A DNA stretch of 43,017 nucleotides from Clostridia bacterium (GTDB lineage: Bacteria; Bacillota; Clostridia; Christensenellales; UBA1242), in assembly GCA_017481235.1 (NCBI GenBank), contig JAFUPL010000016.1:1-43017 (forward strand), written 5' to 3'. The stretch's first letter is position 1; each line of letters starts with the position of its first letter. Positions 33,996-42,342 of the stretch are shown piece after piece. Under the pieces are notes generated by a model. That model was not told the DNA's origin. It was given only the letters and a program-made list of their open reading frames with translations, and did not search any database. Made by a program: the position numbers and the translations under genes.

Positions 33996-36299
33996 ATGAA
34001 AAAATTTAAAATAAATAAAATAAATAAATTCCAATTAATTAAATATTTTTTAATATTTATTATGTTATTAGTTTTAACTAATGCTAGAGGATATTCAGTT
34101 TCGCCATTTAGTGTTGGTGCATTGTTTGCGTTAATGTGGTGTGGGCTGTATTTGCCTGTTATTGCGGGTGAATATTTATTATCAAATATACTGCTTATGA
34201 ATAAAATTGCAGATATATATTCGGCAATAACGACAGTATTTGTTTTGCTGGTGGTGTATTTTATACACAAGCGCGCTAAAAAACCTATGAATGTGGTTTT
34301 GGTTGGAGTGTATACACTTGTTAGCCAAGTGGTGAGTTTATATTACATATTTAATGTTGGCGGTTGGTTGGACTGTTTAATTTTTGCTGTAGTTTGCATA
34401 GTGTTTTTATATGCGTGTGTTAGCGTATTTCAAGTGGTGGTGTTGCGTGGCTGGTTTTACAAACTTACGCTTGACGAAATGGTGTGTTTGGTTGCGCTGA
34501 TTGTGGTAATGACTTTTGGCATTGCAGAGGTGTATGTTTTCGATTGCGCATTGTATAAATTTGTAGCAACGTTTTTAATATTGATGTGTGTTGGGGTCAA
34601 CAAAAAGACTTTTTCCCTAATCATTGCAATTTCAATAGGTCTTGGTGTGTCGATTGTAAATTCATCACTGCTTCCAATAGGTGAACTTGCTATAATTGCA
34701 ATGGTGGCAAATATGTATGGTTATCCACATAAATATAAAATTTCGTTGATAACTATACTTGGTGTAGTGGTTACACAAGTATATTTTGTAGGTTTTGAAC
34801 GAGAGATTATGTACACGCTTATTCCTGTCGGATTTGCGGTTGTGTGCTTTTTGTGTATTCCTAACAAAGTTTTGGATAAGATTGCGGATAAATATCTAGC
34901 AAATAACCAAGAATTGAGTGTTAGAAACGTGGTATCGTCCACGCGTAAAAGTATAAAACATCGAATGAGCGAATTAAGTAGTGTGTTTGAGCAAATGAAA
35001 AACATACATTTAGGACTTATAAAACAAAATTTAGACAAATCCCAAGTTATATCAATGATTTCAAACGAAGTAAACAAGTCTATTTGTTCGGAATGTAAAC
35101 ACAAAAACACTTGTTTTAAAGGGTTAGGAATTGAAGGTAAGGCAAGTGTAAATAAACTTATTGAAATTGGACTAAGCAAAGGTAAGGTTAATATTTTAGA
35201 TCTTCCGTCAAACATAGCGCAAAATTGCGGAATTGTGAACTTATTGATAGGAAAAATAAATCAACTTATAGGTTCGTTTCAAGAATACGATTATATGCTA
35301 AAAGATGTTAATAATGTAAAATTTTTACTGGCTGAACAAATGGGTGCGGTGTCTAATCTTTTGCTTGACTTGGGTGAAGAATTGGACAAAAATATTAATT
35401 TTGACAATAGTTTGCATAATAAAATTTTAAATCAACTACTTGCAAATAATATTGTGTGTAGCGAAGTTTTGATATTTAGCGAACAAAAAAAAGATATTAG
35501 CGTAGTGGTGATTGTTAAAGGTGATAATGCGTACAACCCCGTACTACAAAAAGTGATTAGCAAAAGCATAAACTTGCCTATGAGTGTGATTGAAATTGAA
35601 CCTACAGAACTTAAGGATTATTATTCGGTTAAGTTAGTGAGAGAGTGCGGTAGAGATATTGTATTTGGTATAAGCAATGTAACAAAAACTGGGTCGCAAA
35701 GTTCTGGCGATAGTCATAGTTTAATACGACTTGGCAATAACAAATATTTGCTTGCGTTGTGTGATGGTATGGGTAGTGGCGAAAATGCACGTAAAATGAG
35801 TGCCTTAACTATGGGACTGGTTGAAAACTTTTACAAGGCGGGGTTTGAGGACGATTATATCATTAACAATATTAATAACTTGTTAACGGTTAGCAATCAA
35901 GAAAGTTTTTCAACACTTGACTTATGTGTAATCGATTTAACCAAGGAGATAATTGATTTTATTAAACTAGGTGCAACATATGGCGTTATTAAGCGTGAAA
36001 ATCGCGTTGATAAAATTGAAAGCAGTGCGTTGCCTTTAGGTGTTTTAGGTGAAGTGACTCCAAGCATTAGTCATTTTGCAATAAGCAACAAGGATATGAT
36101 AATTATGGTAACCGACGGCATAACCGATGCTTTTAAAGAATTCGAAGAATTTGAGGAATTTGTTAATTCTATAACAACGATTAATCCTCAAATGGTGGCG
36201 CAAACAATATTGGACGAAGCGATTTTGCGTAATGGTCATATTGCTAAAGATGATATGACCGTATTGGTTGCTAGGACATTTATTAAAGGGAAATTATAA
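33996..36299 (+). CDS. spoIIE: Stage II sporulation protein E (767 aa)
   Basis: SpoIIE is the membrane serine phosphatase that dephosphorylates SpoIIAA and so releases forespore sigma-F. Residues 1 to about 295 form roughly ten membrane helices; a linker follows with the Cys cluster CSECKHKNTC (about 367-376), then the PP2C domain from about 560: GDSHSLIRL, CDGMGSG (Asp590), STLDLCVIDL, VTDGITDA (Asp707) and DDMTV (about 752-753), a full metal-binding set. It is slightly shorter than the Bacillus protein. No ribosome site precedes ATG 33996; TAATAT (33984-33989) seven bases upstream could be a -10 giving a leaderless message. It is a single gene, convergent with murB. Confidence 0.95.
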   Translation: MKKFKINKINKFQLIKYFLIFIMLLVLTNARGYSVSPFSVGALFALMWCGLYLPVIAGEYLLSNILLMNKIADIYSAITTVFVLLVVYFIHKRAKKPMNVVLVGVYTLVSQVVSLYYIFNVGGWLDCLIFAVVCIVFLYACVSVFQVVVLRGWFYKLTLDEMVCLVALIVVMTFGIAEVYVFDCALYKFVATFLILMCVGVNKKTFSLIIAISIGLGVSIVNSSLLPIGELAIIAMVANMYGYPHKYKISLITILGVVVTQVYFVGFEREIMYTLIPVGFAVVCFLCIPNKVLDKIADKYLANNQELSVRNVVSSTRKSIKHRMSELSSVFEQMKNIHLGLIKQNLDKSQVISMISNEVNKSICSECKHKNTCFKGLGIEGKASVNKLIEIGLSKGKVNILDLPSNIAQNCGIVNLLIGKINQLIGSFQEYDYMLKDVNNVKFLLAEQMGAVSNLLLDLGEELDKNINFDNSLHNKILNQLLANNIVCSEVLIFSEQKKDISVVVIVKGDNAYNPVLQKVISKSINLPMSVIEIEPTELKDYYSVKLVRECGRDIVFGISNVTKTGSQSSGDSHSLIRLGNNKYLLALCDGMGSGENARKMSALTMGLVENFYKAGFEDDYIINNINNLLTVSNQESFSTLDLCVIDLTKEIIDFIKLGATYGVIKRENRVDKIESSALPLGVLGEVTPSISHFAISNKDMIIMVTDGITDAFKEFEEFEEFVNSITTINPQMVAQTILDEAILRNGHIAKDDMTVLVARTFIKGKL

Positions 36300-36344
36300 A
36301 TAAAATAACAATAAATACAAAAATATTAAAAATAAATATTAAAT

Positions 36345-36362
36345 AATTTATTTAAATAAATT
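36345..36362. repeat. Perfect 18-bp A/T palindrome between spoIIE and murB
   Basis: AATTTATTTAAATAAATT (36345-36362) is fully self-complementary and sits in the only gap between these convergent genes. It may act as a weak bidirectional terminator. No GC-bearing terminator is visible here. Confidence 0.5.
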
Positions 36363-36387
36363 AATTTCAAAAATATGTAATAGAATA

Positions 36388-37332
36388 CTATCTGTAAGGT
36401 AAGTATTCAATTTCTAATTGTAAATTTATATTATATTTTTCATATATTTTATTTTTAATTATTTCAATTAATTTTAATATGTCGTTACTTTTTGCATTTC
36501 CAATATTTACAATAAATCCCGCATGCTTGGTTGATACTTGTGCACCACCAATTGTTAAACCTTTTAAACCGATTGTATCAATCAATTGTGCGGGACTAAT
36601 GTATGAAGTTTGATTATCCATAAAGCAATTTTGTTGTAATGTTTTTGTATTGAGTGATATTTGATTGTTTAAATTTATTCGCTTAAAAATACTTCCAGCG
36701 TTAGGAAGATTTAAGGGTTGAGTATTTGTGCGTTTTGTAAAATATTGCAATGCATTTGCGCGTGAGATTGCCTTGTCTTGAAAAGGTAAATTAAAAGTTG
36801 CGCCTAAAACAATATTGTCGTTTTGCAAATTGCTTGAGTGATATTTAAAATTGCAATCTTGTTTGGTTAAATATAATATTTGATTGCTTTTCAAAATTGT
36901 AACATGGTCAATATAGGTGCTTATTTCTTGATTGTATGCTCCTAAATTGTTTGTAATTGCTCCACCAAGTTGAGCGGGGACTCCTATTGCAAACTCAAAT
37001 CCACTTAAATTGCAAGAGGTTGTGTACTGTATTAATTCGCTTAAGAAGCAACCACTGCTTGCTTGCAAAATTCCATTTTTTATTTGCTTAATGTCATTAT
37101 CGTATTTGATGATTGCACCATCAAAACCCAAGTCGTCAAACAACAAATTTGAACCATTGCCTACAACCTTGTATTTGATTGAGTGTTGTTTACAAGTGTA
37201 TAATGCGTCAAGCAATGCATCAACGTTGTGTGCGGATATGAAGTGTTTTGCTTTTCCGCCAATTTTAAAAGAACAATGTTTGATAAGTGGTTCATTTTTT
37301 AAATACGTAATATTATTGATTTTTAAAAACAT
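36388..37332 (-). CDS. murB: UDP-N-acetylenolpyruvoylglucosamine reductase (314 aa)
   Basis: This FAD enzyme reduces enolpyruvyl-UDP-GlcNAc to UDP-MurNAc in peptidoglycan precursor synthesis, in the cytoplasm. FAD-binding motifs VVGNGSNLLF (about 56-65) and GVPAQLGGAITNNLGAY (about 117-133), the catalytic Ser in NAGSIFKR, the GAQVSTKHAGFIVN strand, and the catalytic Glu near the end (Glu309 in EIEYL) are all present. Length is normal for the short MurB type. AAAGGAT precedes the ATG at 37332. It probably shares a transcript with the upstream solute-binding-like gene (74-base gap). No other mur gene is in the window. Confidence 0.96.
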   Translation of the reverse strand: MFLKINNITYLKNEPLIKHCSFKIGGKAKHFISAHNVDALLDALYTCKQHSIKYKVVGNGSNLLFDDLGFDGAIIKYDNDIKQIKNGILQASSGCFLSELIQYTTSCNLSGFEFAIGVPAQLGGAITNNLGAYNQEISTYIDHVTILKSNQILYLTKQDCNFKYHSSNLQNDNIVLGATFNLPFQDKAISRANALQYFTKRTNTQPLNLPNAGSIFKRINLNNQISLNTKTLQQNCFMDNQTSYISPAQLIDTIGLKGLTIGGAQVSTKHAGFIVNIGNAKSNDILKLIEIIKNKIYEKYNINLQLEIEYLPYR

Positions 37333-37406
37333 ATTATCCTTTTAATATTAAAATATTAAGACAGTCAATGTCCTGTGAAAATATGAATATGCAAACAAGT
37401 TGTTTA

Positions 37407-38324
37407 TTATGTAAAATGTTCCATTGTAAAGATATTAGGAACAAAACACGACTTTAAGCACTCTTCCATTTGGGAATAAGTTGTTTCGCTATACAATTTC
37501 AAGTGCTTAGTGCTAAACAAACTTAATTCACTAAGTTTGCGCTGATTAGTGTCATTCATAATATAGTTTATAAACTTGTTTATTTGTTTGTCATTGGTGG
37601 TTTTGCCTAAATATTGTATTAAGTCGGTAAAAGTGGATACTGGTTCGTAATTTACACTAAATCTACCTAAACTTTCAAGATTTTTAATCCTAAACAAATC
37701 GCGTGCTGTTCCTAAAAGTTTTACATTGTTGCTATTTACAAATTTGGTGTAACATTCGTAAGATGAAAGTGTGTCACCATTGTTAATAGTTTCGTTTTTA
37801 ACTAAATTTGTTGCATTATGTAAATTGTTGTTTGATGTGTATATAGTTAAATCGTCTTTGATTGTAGTTTTTGTAAAATAGCAATATCCACTAGCAATAA
37901 AGGGTATAGCCATTAACTTGCCGTTGTAAGTGGCGCTTTCAAGGAAGTTATCTTGAATATTATATTCGCTATCAAAACTTTTTAAGTAGGGCAAAACAGT
38001 TTTTGCAACTTGCTCGCTAAAAGAAATGAGATGTGGTGTGCCACGTGTTAATGCGTCTTCAAGTTGGTCGGCGTCAACAAGTTTAACCATAAACATTATG
38101 GTTGGATTTTGTTTTTCATAGGATAGGGCAAGTTTGTTTAAATAATTTTGCCTGTTAGCGCCACCGCCTTCAAAACTTTCGATATGCCACCATTCATAAA
38201 TTTGAAGGGTGTCGTTATTGCCTTCAATCAATGGTGTGTTGTTAAACCTGCTTAAACAAAACATAGTGCTAAATGCTATAAAAAAAACAATAAGTGTAAT
38301 ATTAATAACCTTTTTAAAACTCAT
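37407..38324 (-). CDS. Membrane-anchored solute-binding-like protein (305 aa)
   Basis: An N-terminal membrane helix (about 7-25) without a clear lipobox is followed by IYEWWHIESFEGG and RQNYLNKLALSYEKQNP, a pattern of family 1 extracellular solute-binding proteins of ABC importers; GKLMAIPFIASGYCYF is also typical. At 305 residues it is shorter than the usual 400 or more, and no permease or ATPase gene is adjacent, so it may sense or bind a ligand without a dedicated transporter. The ATG lies in a perfect 18-bp palindrome (38321-38338) and has no visible ribosome site. It is likely co-transcribed with murB. Confidence 0.72.
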   Translation of the reverse strand: MSFKKVINITLIVFFIAFSTMFCLSRFNNTPLIEGNNDTLQIYEWWHIESFEGGGANRQNYLNKLALSYEKQNPTIMFMVKLVDADQLEDALTRGTPHLISFSEQVAKTVLPYLKSFDSEYNIQDNFLESATYNGKLMAIPFIASGYCYFTKTTIKDDLTIYTSNNNLHNATNLVKNETINNGDTLSSYECYTKFVNSNNVKLLGTARDLFRIKNLESLGRFSVNYEPVSTFTDLIQYLGKTTNDKQINKFINYIMNDTNQRKLSELSLFSTKHLKLYSETTYSQMEECLKSCFVPNIFTMEHFT

Positions 38325-38338
38325 ACATATATGTATGA
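38321..38338. promoter_or_regulatory. Perfect 18-bp palindrome over a start codon
   Basis: TCATACATATATGTATGA (38321-38338) is fully self-complementary and contains the minus-strand ATG of the solute-binding-like gene. It could be an operator or an RNA hairpin hiding the start. Confidence 0.45.
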
Positions 38339-38366
38339 AAAAATTGTAGCAAAAATACTACAATTT
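38338..38366 (-). terminator. Terminator of the small minus-strand gene
   Basis: AAATTGTAG (38341-38349) and CTACAATTT (38358-38366) form a perfect 9-bp stem. Read on the minus strand it is followed by a T run, so it would end transcription coming from the gene at 38395-38679. Confidence 0.75.
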
Positions 38367-38394
38367 ATAATACAAAAAATTTACTATTTAAAAT

Positions 38395-38679
38395 CTACAA
38401 TTTGAAAGAATGACAGTTTTCTTGATGTATGAAATTCTGGGTTGCTAGTTTTACTACATAAGACTTGCCCTTTAATTTAGCATTAAAATATTCAATAATA
38501 TCATCTTTTATTTCACTTTCACTAATAAAATTATTTTCAATGAGTTGTTTTAATTTATCTTGCTTATCTAAGTCAATTTGTTGATGTTGAGGTGAAAGAT
38601 TGTTTAAATAATATATTGCAATCAATTTATTATTAATTATTTTCATTCTTATTAAATTTTTAAATAGTAAAGTTGACAT
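38395..38679 (-). CDS. Small hypothetical protein (94 aa)
   Basis: Not recognised. The start at 38679 follows AAAGGATTAATT; the frame extends seven codons further upstream without a site. It has no signal peptide. The N-terminal half (LLFKNLIRMKIINNKLIAIYYL) is hydrophobic but charged enough for a beta core; the middle is helical and acidic (DKQDKLKQLIENN). Its own terminator at 38338-38366 separates it from the solute-binding-like gene, supporting an independent unit divergent from uvrC. Confidence 0.6.
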   Translation of the reverse strand: MSTLLFKNLIRMKIINNKLIAIYYLNNLSPQHQQIDLDKQDKLKQLIENNFISESEIKDDIIEYFNAKLKGKSYVVKLATQNFIHQENCHSFKL

Positions 38680-38782
38680 AATTAATCCTTTTGATAACAT
38701 GAAATAAATTTGTTATTAAATTTTAACATAAATTGTATTAAATTTCAATAAAAATAATAAAAATAATTTAAATTAAGCAAAA

Positions 38783-38826
38783 AAATGTTAATTTTAGGCA
38801 TATTTGAATGCAATAATAACATTTTA
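38783..38826. repeat. Hairpin in the intergenic region upstream of uvrC
   Basis: AAAATGTTA (38783-38791) pairs with TAACATTTT (38818-38826), and GCAT (38799-38802) with ATGC (38809-38812) inside it. The rest of 38680-38933 is almost pure A/T, with no gene seen. Confidence 0.5.
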
Positions 38827-38898
38827 AGAATATGTAAATAAAATTATTTCAATAATAAATTTATTTAAGATAAATATTTATTTAATTATTAAAAAATA

Positions 38899-38927
38899 TT
38901 TTCAAAATATTATTTATGTGATATAAT
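38899..38927 (+). promoter_or_regulatory. Promoter of uvrC, predicting a leaderless message
   Basis: TTTTCA (38899-38904), 17 bases, then TATAAT (38922-38927) with the extended TGA in front. Transcription should start at about 38934, which is the A of the uvrC ATG. Confidence 0.65.
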
Positions 38928-38933
38928 ACTAAT

Positions 38934-40748
38934 ATGGAATTGTTGCAAGAAAAAATCAAAAATTTACCTACTAATCCTGGCGTGTATTTGATGAAAGATA
39001 AATACAACAATGTGATTTATGTTGGCAAAGCAAAGAATTTAAAAAAGCGTGTAAGTCAATATTTTTTACGCAAACAAGAAATACCAAAAGTTCAAGCAAT
39101 GGTAAGCAATATTGTTGACTTTGATTTTTTCGTGGTTGCAACTGAATATGACGCGTTAGCGCTTGAAAGTAATTTGATTAAAAAATATCAACCTTATTAC
39201 AATATACTTTTAAAGGACGGGAAGGCGTTTGCGTATATTAAGGTTAATTTGCGTGAGGACTTTCCAAAGTTTGAGGTAACGCGTAAGATTAATAGTAAAG
39301 ATAAATTTTTTGGACCATACTTTGCAGGGATTAGTGCGAATGAAATTTTAGATATTATTAACTATGCATATCCAGTTCGTAAGTGCGGACAAGTGTTAAG
39401 CGAAAATGGCAAAGAAAAAAAGTCATGCTTATATCACGATATGCATTTGTGTAGTGCGCCATGTGCCAAAAAGATAGGTAAAGATGAGTATCGCGAAATT
39501 GTAAATTCGGCAATCAAGTTTTTGCGTGGCGATACTAAGGAAATTAAAGAAATTTTGACTAAAAAAATGGAAACCAGTGCAAGGGCGGAAAATTTTGAAA
39601 CTGCTTTAATACTTAGGGACAAAATCAAAATGGTGGACAGGCTTAAAGATCGTGTGGTTATGCAACTGCGCAACAATATTGACCTGGATGTGTTTAGTAT
39701 GTGTACTAATGGTGAACTTAGTGCTATGTGTGTTGTGGTTATCCGTGGTGGTAAAGTTCAAGGCGTGCAATCGTTTGATATACTTAACTTTATTGAAAAA
39801 GATGAGGTATACCAACAATTTTTGGTGCAATACTACACTAATCACGTATACAATGTTGATGAAATTATTTTGCCAAGTGATGTTGGAGATTTAGATGCAG
39901 TAAAACAATATATTGAAAATAAGCATAAAAAGAAAGTTACAATCACTCAACCTACAACTAATACCGACAAAATGAAGATACTTAAAATGGCAGAGCAAAA
40001 TGCTTGCTTGCACCTTGAAAAGAATGTTGAAGTTACTAAAAAGAAGATTAACACCTCAATAGGAGCGGTTAAGCAATTGCAAAAGGAATTGGGTTTGACT
40101 CGTGAACCAAAGCGAATAGAGTGTTTTGATATTTCGCACACTCACGGTGAATATACTGTTGCGTCAATGTCGGTACTAATTAATGGTGAAAAAGTAAAAT
40201 CTCATTATCGTAAATTTAAGATTAAAAATGTGGACTTTATTGATGACTTTGCTAGCATGAACGAAGTGTTAACTAGACGAATGAATGAATTAAAGGGTGA
40301 AGATATTAGTTTTTCATCTATGCCAGATTTAATTATTATTGATGGCGGTAAAGGTCAATTAGGCATAGCACTCGATGTTATACAACAATATGGATATACT
40401 AATGATATTATAAGTTTGGCGGAAAGGTTGGAAGAAGTATTTGTGCCACACGAAAGCAAATCTATATTCTTGCCTAGGGGTAGTTATAGTTTACGACTAT
40501 TACAACTTGCACGTGATGAGGCCCACCGCTTTGCAATCACGTACAACCGTCAACTTCGTAGTAAGGGTATGTACAAAGGTGGACTTCAAGCAATTAAAGG
40601 CGTGGGACCAACTATACGTAAAATCTTATTAAGCAAATTCCGCACACTTGAAAATATCAAAAACGCGACCATAGAAGACTTACAAAATACTAAAGGGATT
40701 TCAAAGCAGGTTGCTGAAAATATATACAATGCGTATCATAAAATTTAA
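38934..40748 (+). CDS. uvrC: Excinuclease ABC subunit C (604 aa)
   Basis: UvrC makes both incisions around a lesion bound by UvrAB in nucleotide excision repair. The GIY-YIG nuclease is at about 14-95 (GVYLMKD...VIYVGKAKNLKKR), with a Cys cluster (about 150-181), the UVR domain at about 197-232 (UvrB contact), the RNase H-like second nuclease (about 380-540; ECFDISHTHG, IIIDGGKGQL), and C-terminal helix-hairpin-helix motifs (IKGVGPTIRK, TKGISKQVAENIY). Length is normal. No ribosome site precedes ATG 38934; a TATAAT ends seven bases upstream, so translation probably starts on a leaderless RNA. It is a single gene. Confidence 0.97.
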   Translation: MELLQEKIKNLPTNPGVYLMKDKYNNVIYVGKAKNLKKRVSQYFLRKQEIPKVQAMVSNIVDFDFFVVATEYDALALESNLIKKYQPYYNILLKDGKAFAYIKVNLREDFPKFEVTRKINSKDKFFGPYFAGISANEILDIINYAYPVRKCGQVLSENGKEKKSCLYHDMHLCSAPCAKKIGKDEYREIVNSAIKFLRGDTKEIKEILTKKMETSARAENFETALILRDKIKMVDRLKDRVVMQLRNNIDLDVFSMCTNGELSAMCVVVIRGGKVQGVQSFDILNFIEKDEVYQQFLVQYYTNHVYNVDEIILPSDVGDLDAVKQYIENKHKKKVTITQPTTNTDKMKILKMAEQNACLHLEKNVEVTKKKINTSIGAVKQLQKELGLTREPKRIECFDISHTHGEYTVASMSVLINGEKVKSHYRKFKIKNVDFIDDFASMNEVLTRRMNELKGEDISFSSMPDLIIIDGGKGQLGIALDVIQQYGYTNDIISLAERLEEVFVPHESKSIFLPRGSYSLRLLQLARDEAHRFAITYNRQLRSKGMYKGGLQAIKGVGPTIRKILLSKFRTLENIKNATIEDLQNTKGISKQVAENIYNAYHKI

Positions 40749-40785
40749 CTATTGAAAAAAATTTTTAAAATATTTAAAAAAATAT

Positions 40786-40815
40786 TTGACATGTTTATTT
40801 ATGATTTGATAGAAT
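40786..40815 (+). promoter_or_regulatory. Promoter of the GLUG lipoprotein gene
   Basis: TTGACA (40786-40791), 18 bases, then TAGAAT (40810-40815), about 48 bases before the start codon. Confidence 0.75.
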
Positions 40816-40862
40816 AATTGTGTCATAAGATGACAAAACATAAAAAGGAAAGGAGAAAATTT

Positions 40863-41747
40863 ATGAAAAACAAAATTTTAAGTTTTGTGTTGGCTCTTTG
40901 TTTAATTATTCCTTGTGCATTGGTTTTTACAGCTTGTAAGGATAAAGATAAAAAAGCCACAATTGACGCTTGGGACGGAACTGTTGTTACGGTTTCAGAA
41001 GCTGTTAATAATGTAATTACCATTGAAACGGCAGAGGAATTAGCAGGTCTTGCTAAATCAGTAAACGAAGGAACAACCTATGCAGGAATTACGGTAAAGC
41101 TTACTATGGATTTGGACTTAAAAAATAAGGAATGGACACCAATTGGATATGGTTCAAGTAGTGTAGACGATACTCTTGATACAGACAGTTTTGCTTTTAA
41201 GGGTACGTTCGATGGACAAGACCATACAATTAGAAATTTAAAAATTACAACTTTTGTTGGAGGCTCAATAACCGAAGGTGCTGCAACTGGTGTGGGCTTG
41301 TTTGGATTAGTTCATGGTGCAACAATCAAAAATTTTGAAATTGAACGCGCAGAAGTTAGAGGTAATCACTATGTTGGAGCGGCTGTTGGTTTTGCTAGAG
41401 CAACAGTTATAGATGATATTGATGTTGAAAATGTGGAAATTACTTGTACTTTTAGGGGAGGCAATGAAGAAGGAGATAAGGCAGGTGCTGTTATTGGATA
41501 TATAGGCAATACAAAGGCAAGTAATAGTTCGGTAACAAACTGTGAAGCAGAGGATTCGACAGTAAGTGCTGCTCGTGATGCTGGTCAAGTGATTGGTTGC
41601 CAATCAACTGATGATAATGGAACCGGAACAGTTACAACTCAAAGCAATAATGAAGCAGATAATGTGATTGTAACAGATAATAATTCTAATAATGACAATA
41701 TTAATGATAATATTAGAAATGAAGTTGTTGGTAGAGTTAGAGGATAA
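40863..41747 (+). CDS. GLUG-repeat lipoprotein (294 aa)
   Basis: The start at 40863 has AAAGGAG in front; the frame's earlier codons lack a site. A lipoprotein signal ends in FTAC with the lipidated Cys at residue 25, followed by a Lys/Asp run. The body has WTPIG and a FDGQDHTIRNLKI strand, then GLUG-type units (VGLFGLVHGATIKNFEI and VGAAVGFARATVIDDIDV), a short beta-helix repeat found in surface and adhesin-like proteins. The last 35 residues are Asn/Asp-rich low complexity. The product should face outside the membrane; its ligand is unknown. A bidirectional terminator follows. Confidence 0.85.
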   Translation: MKNKILSFVLALCLIIPCALVFTACKDKDKKATIDAWDGTVVTVSEAVNNVITIETAEELAGLAKSVNEGTTYAGITVKLTMDLDLKNKEWTPIGYGSSSVDDTLDTDSFAFKGTFDGQDHTIRNLKITTFVGGSITEGAATGVGLFGLVHGATIKNFEIERAEVRGNHYVGAAVGFARATVIDDIDVENVEITCTFRGGNEEGDKAGAVIGYIGNTKASNSSVTNCEAEDSTVSAARDAGQVIGCQSTDDNGTGTVTTQSNNEADNVIVTDNNSNNDNINDNIRNEVVGRVRG

Positions 41748-41753
41748 TATCAA

Positions 41754-41787
41754 TAAAAAAAGAAAGCAGTTATTTGCTTTCTTTTTT
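41754..41787. terminator. Bidirectional terminator, convergent genes
   Basis: GAAAGCA (41762-41768) pairs with TGCTTTC (41775-41781), flanked by A and T runs. It closes the GLUG lipoprotein gene and the minus-strand operon, whose last stop codon lies in the loop. Confidence 0.9.
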
Positions 41788-42336
41788 GTTGCAGTATTGT
41801 TGGATAAGTTCAATTAGTTTTGTTGTGTCTTCGCTAATGCAACTTAGTTTTAAGTATGGTAGTAGTTTGTCGTTATAGTATAATATAATTGTTTGAGTTT
41901 TTGGTTTAAACATTTTGTCCACGATTGCGGTTTTAATTTTGTAACCCATAAATTTTGAGTTATCAGCATAGGTGCAAGCATCTTCATATGCTTTTAATAC
42001 ATAATTTTCGTACAACGTGTATTCGACTTTGATTAATGATTTTTTAACCGCGAAAATTGTCCATACAATACAACTTAGTATTGTTATAAATGAAATTGTA
42101 ATTACTAACCAATGGTTAAATATAAGTATAAATCGCACAAATATAAGTATTAAAATTGCCGACAATACGCTCATAATTATAGCATTGGTTTTACGATATT
42201 TTTCTACATCAACTTTAATCTCATGTATTTTTTTGCCTAACACTGGCGGACATTCATTGATATGCTTGTGCGGATTATGAGTTTTTTGTTGATGAACATC
42301 TTGTTTAATTAAATTATTTTTATTTTTTTTCATCAT
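41770..42336 (-). CDS. Two-helix membrane protein of unknown function (188 aa)
   Basis: Not recognised. A His- and Lys-rich N-terminus of about 45 residues precedes two membrane helices (about 51-73 and 75-96), then a soluble domain of about 90 residues, mostly strands ending in a helix (LIELIQQYC). This layout resembles small membrane proteins with a PH-like or DUF domain; family not assigned. TTTAGGAAT precedes the double ATG at 42336. It starts six bases after the stop of the upstream gene, so both form one operon. Confidence 0.75.
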   Translation of the reverse strand: MMKKNKNNLIKQDVHQQKTHNPHKHINECPPVLGKKIHEIKVDVEKYRKTNAIIMSVLSAILILIFVRFILIFNHWLVITISFITILSCIVWTIFAVKKSLIKVEYTLYENYVLKAYEDACTYADNSKFMGYKIKTAIVDKMFKPKTQTIILYYNDKLLPYLKLSCISEDTTKLIELIQQYCNKKESK

Positions 42337-42342
42337 TTATTC

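Noticed and set aside
39434..40632. Alternative frames on both strands within uvrC
   Set aside because: UvrC is continuous and complete over this range; these are shadows.
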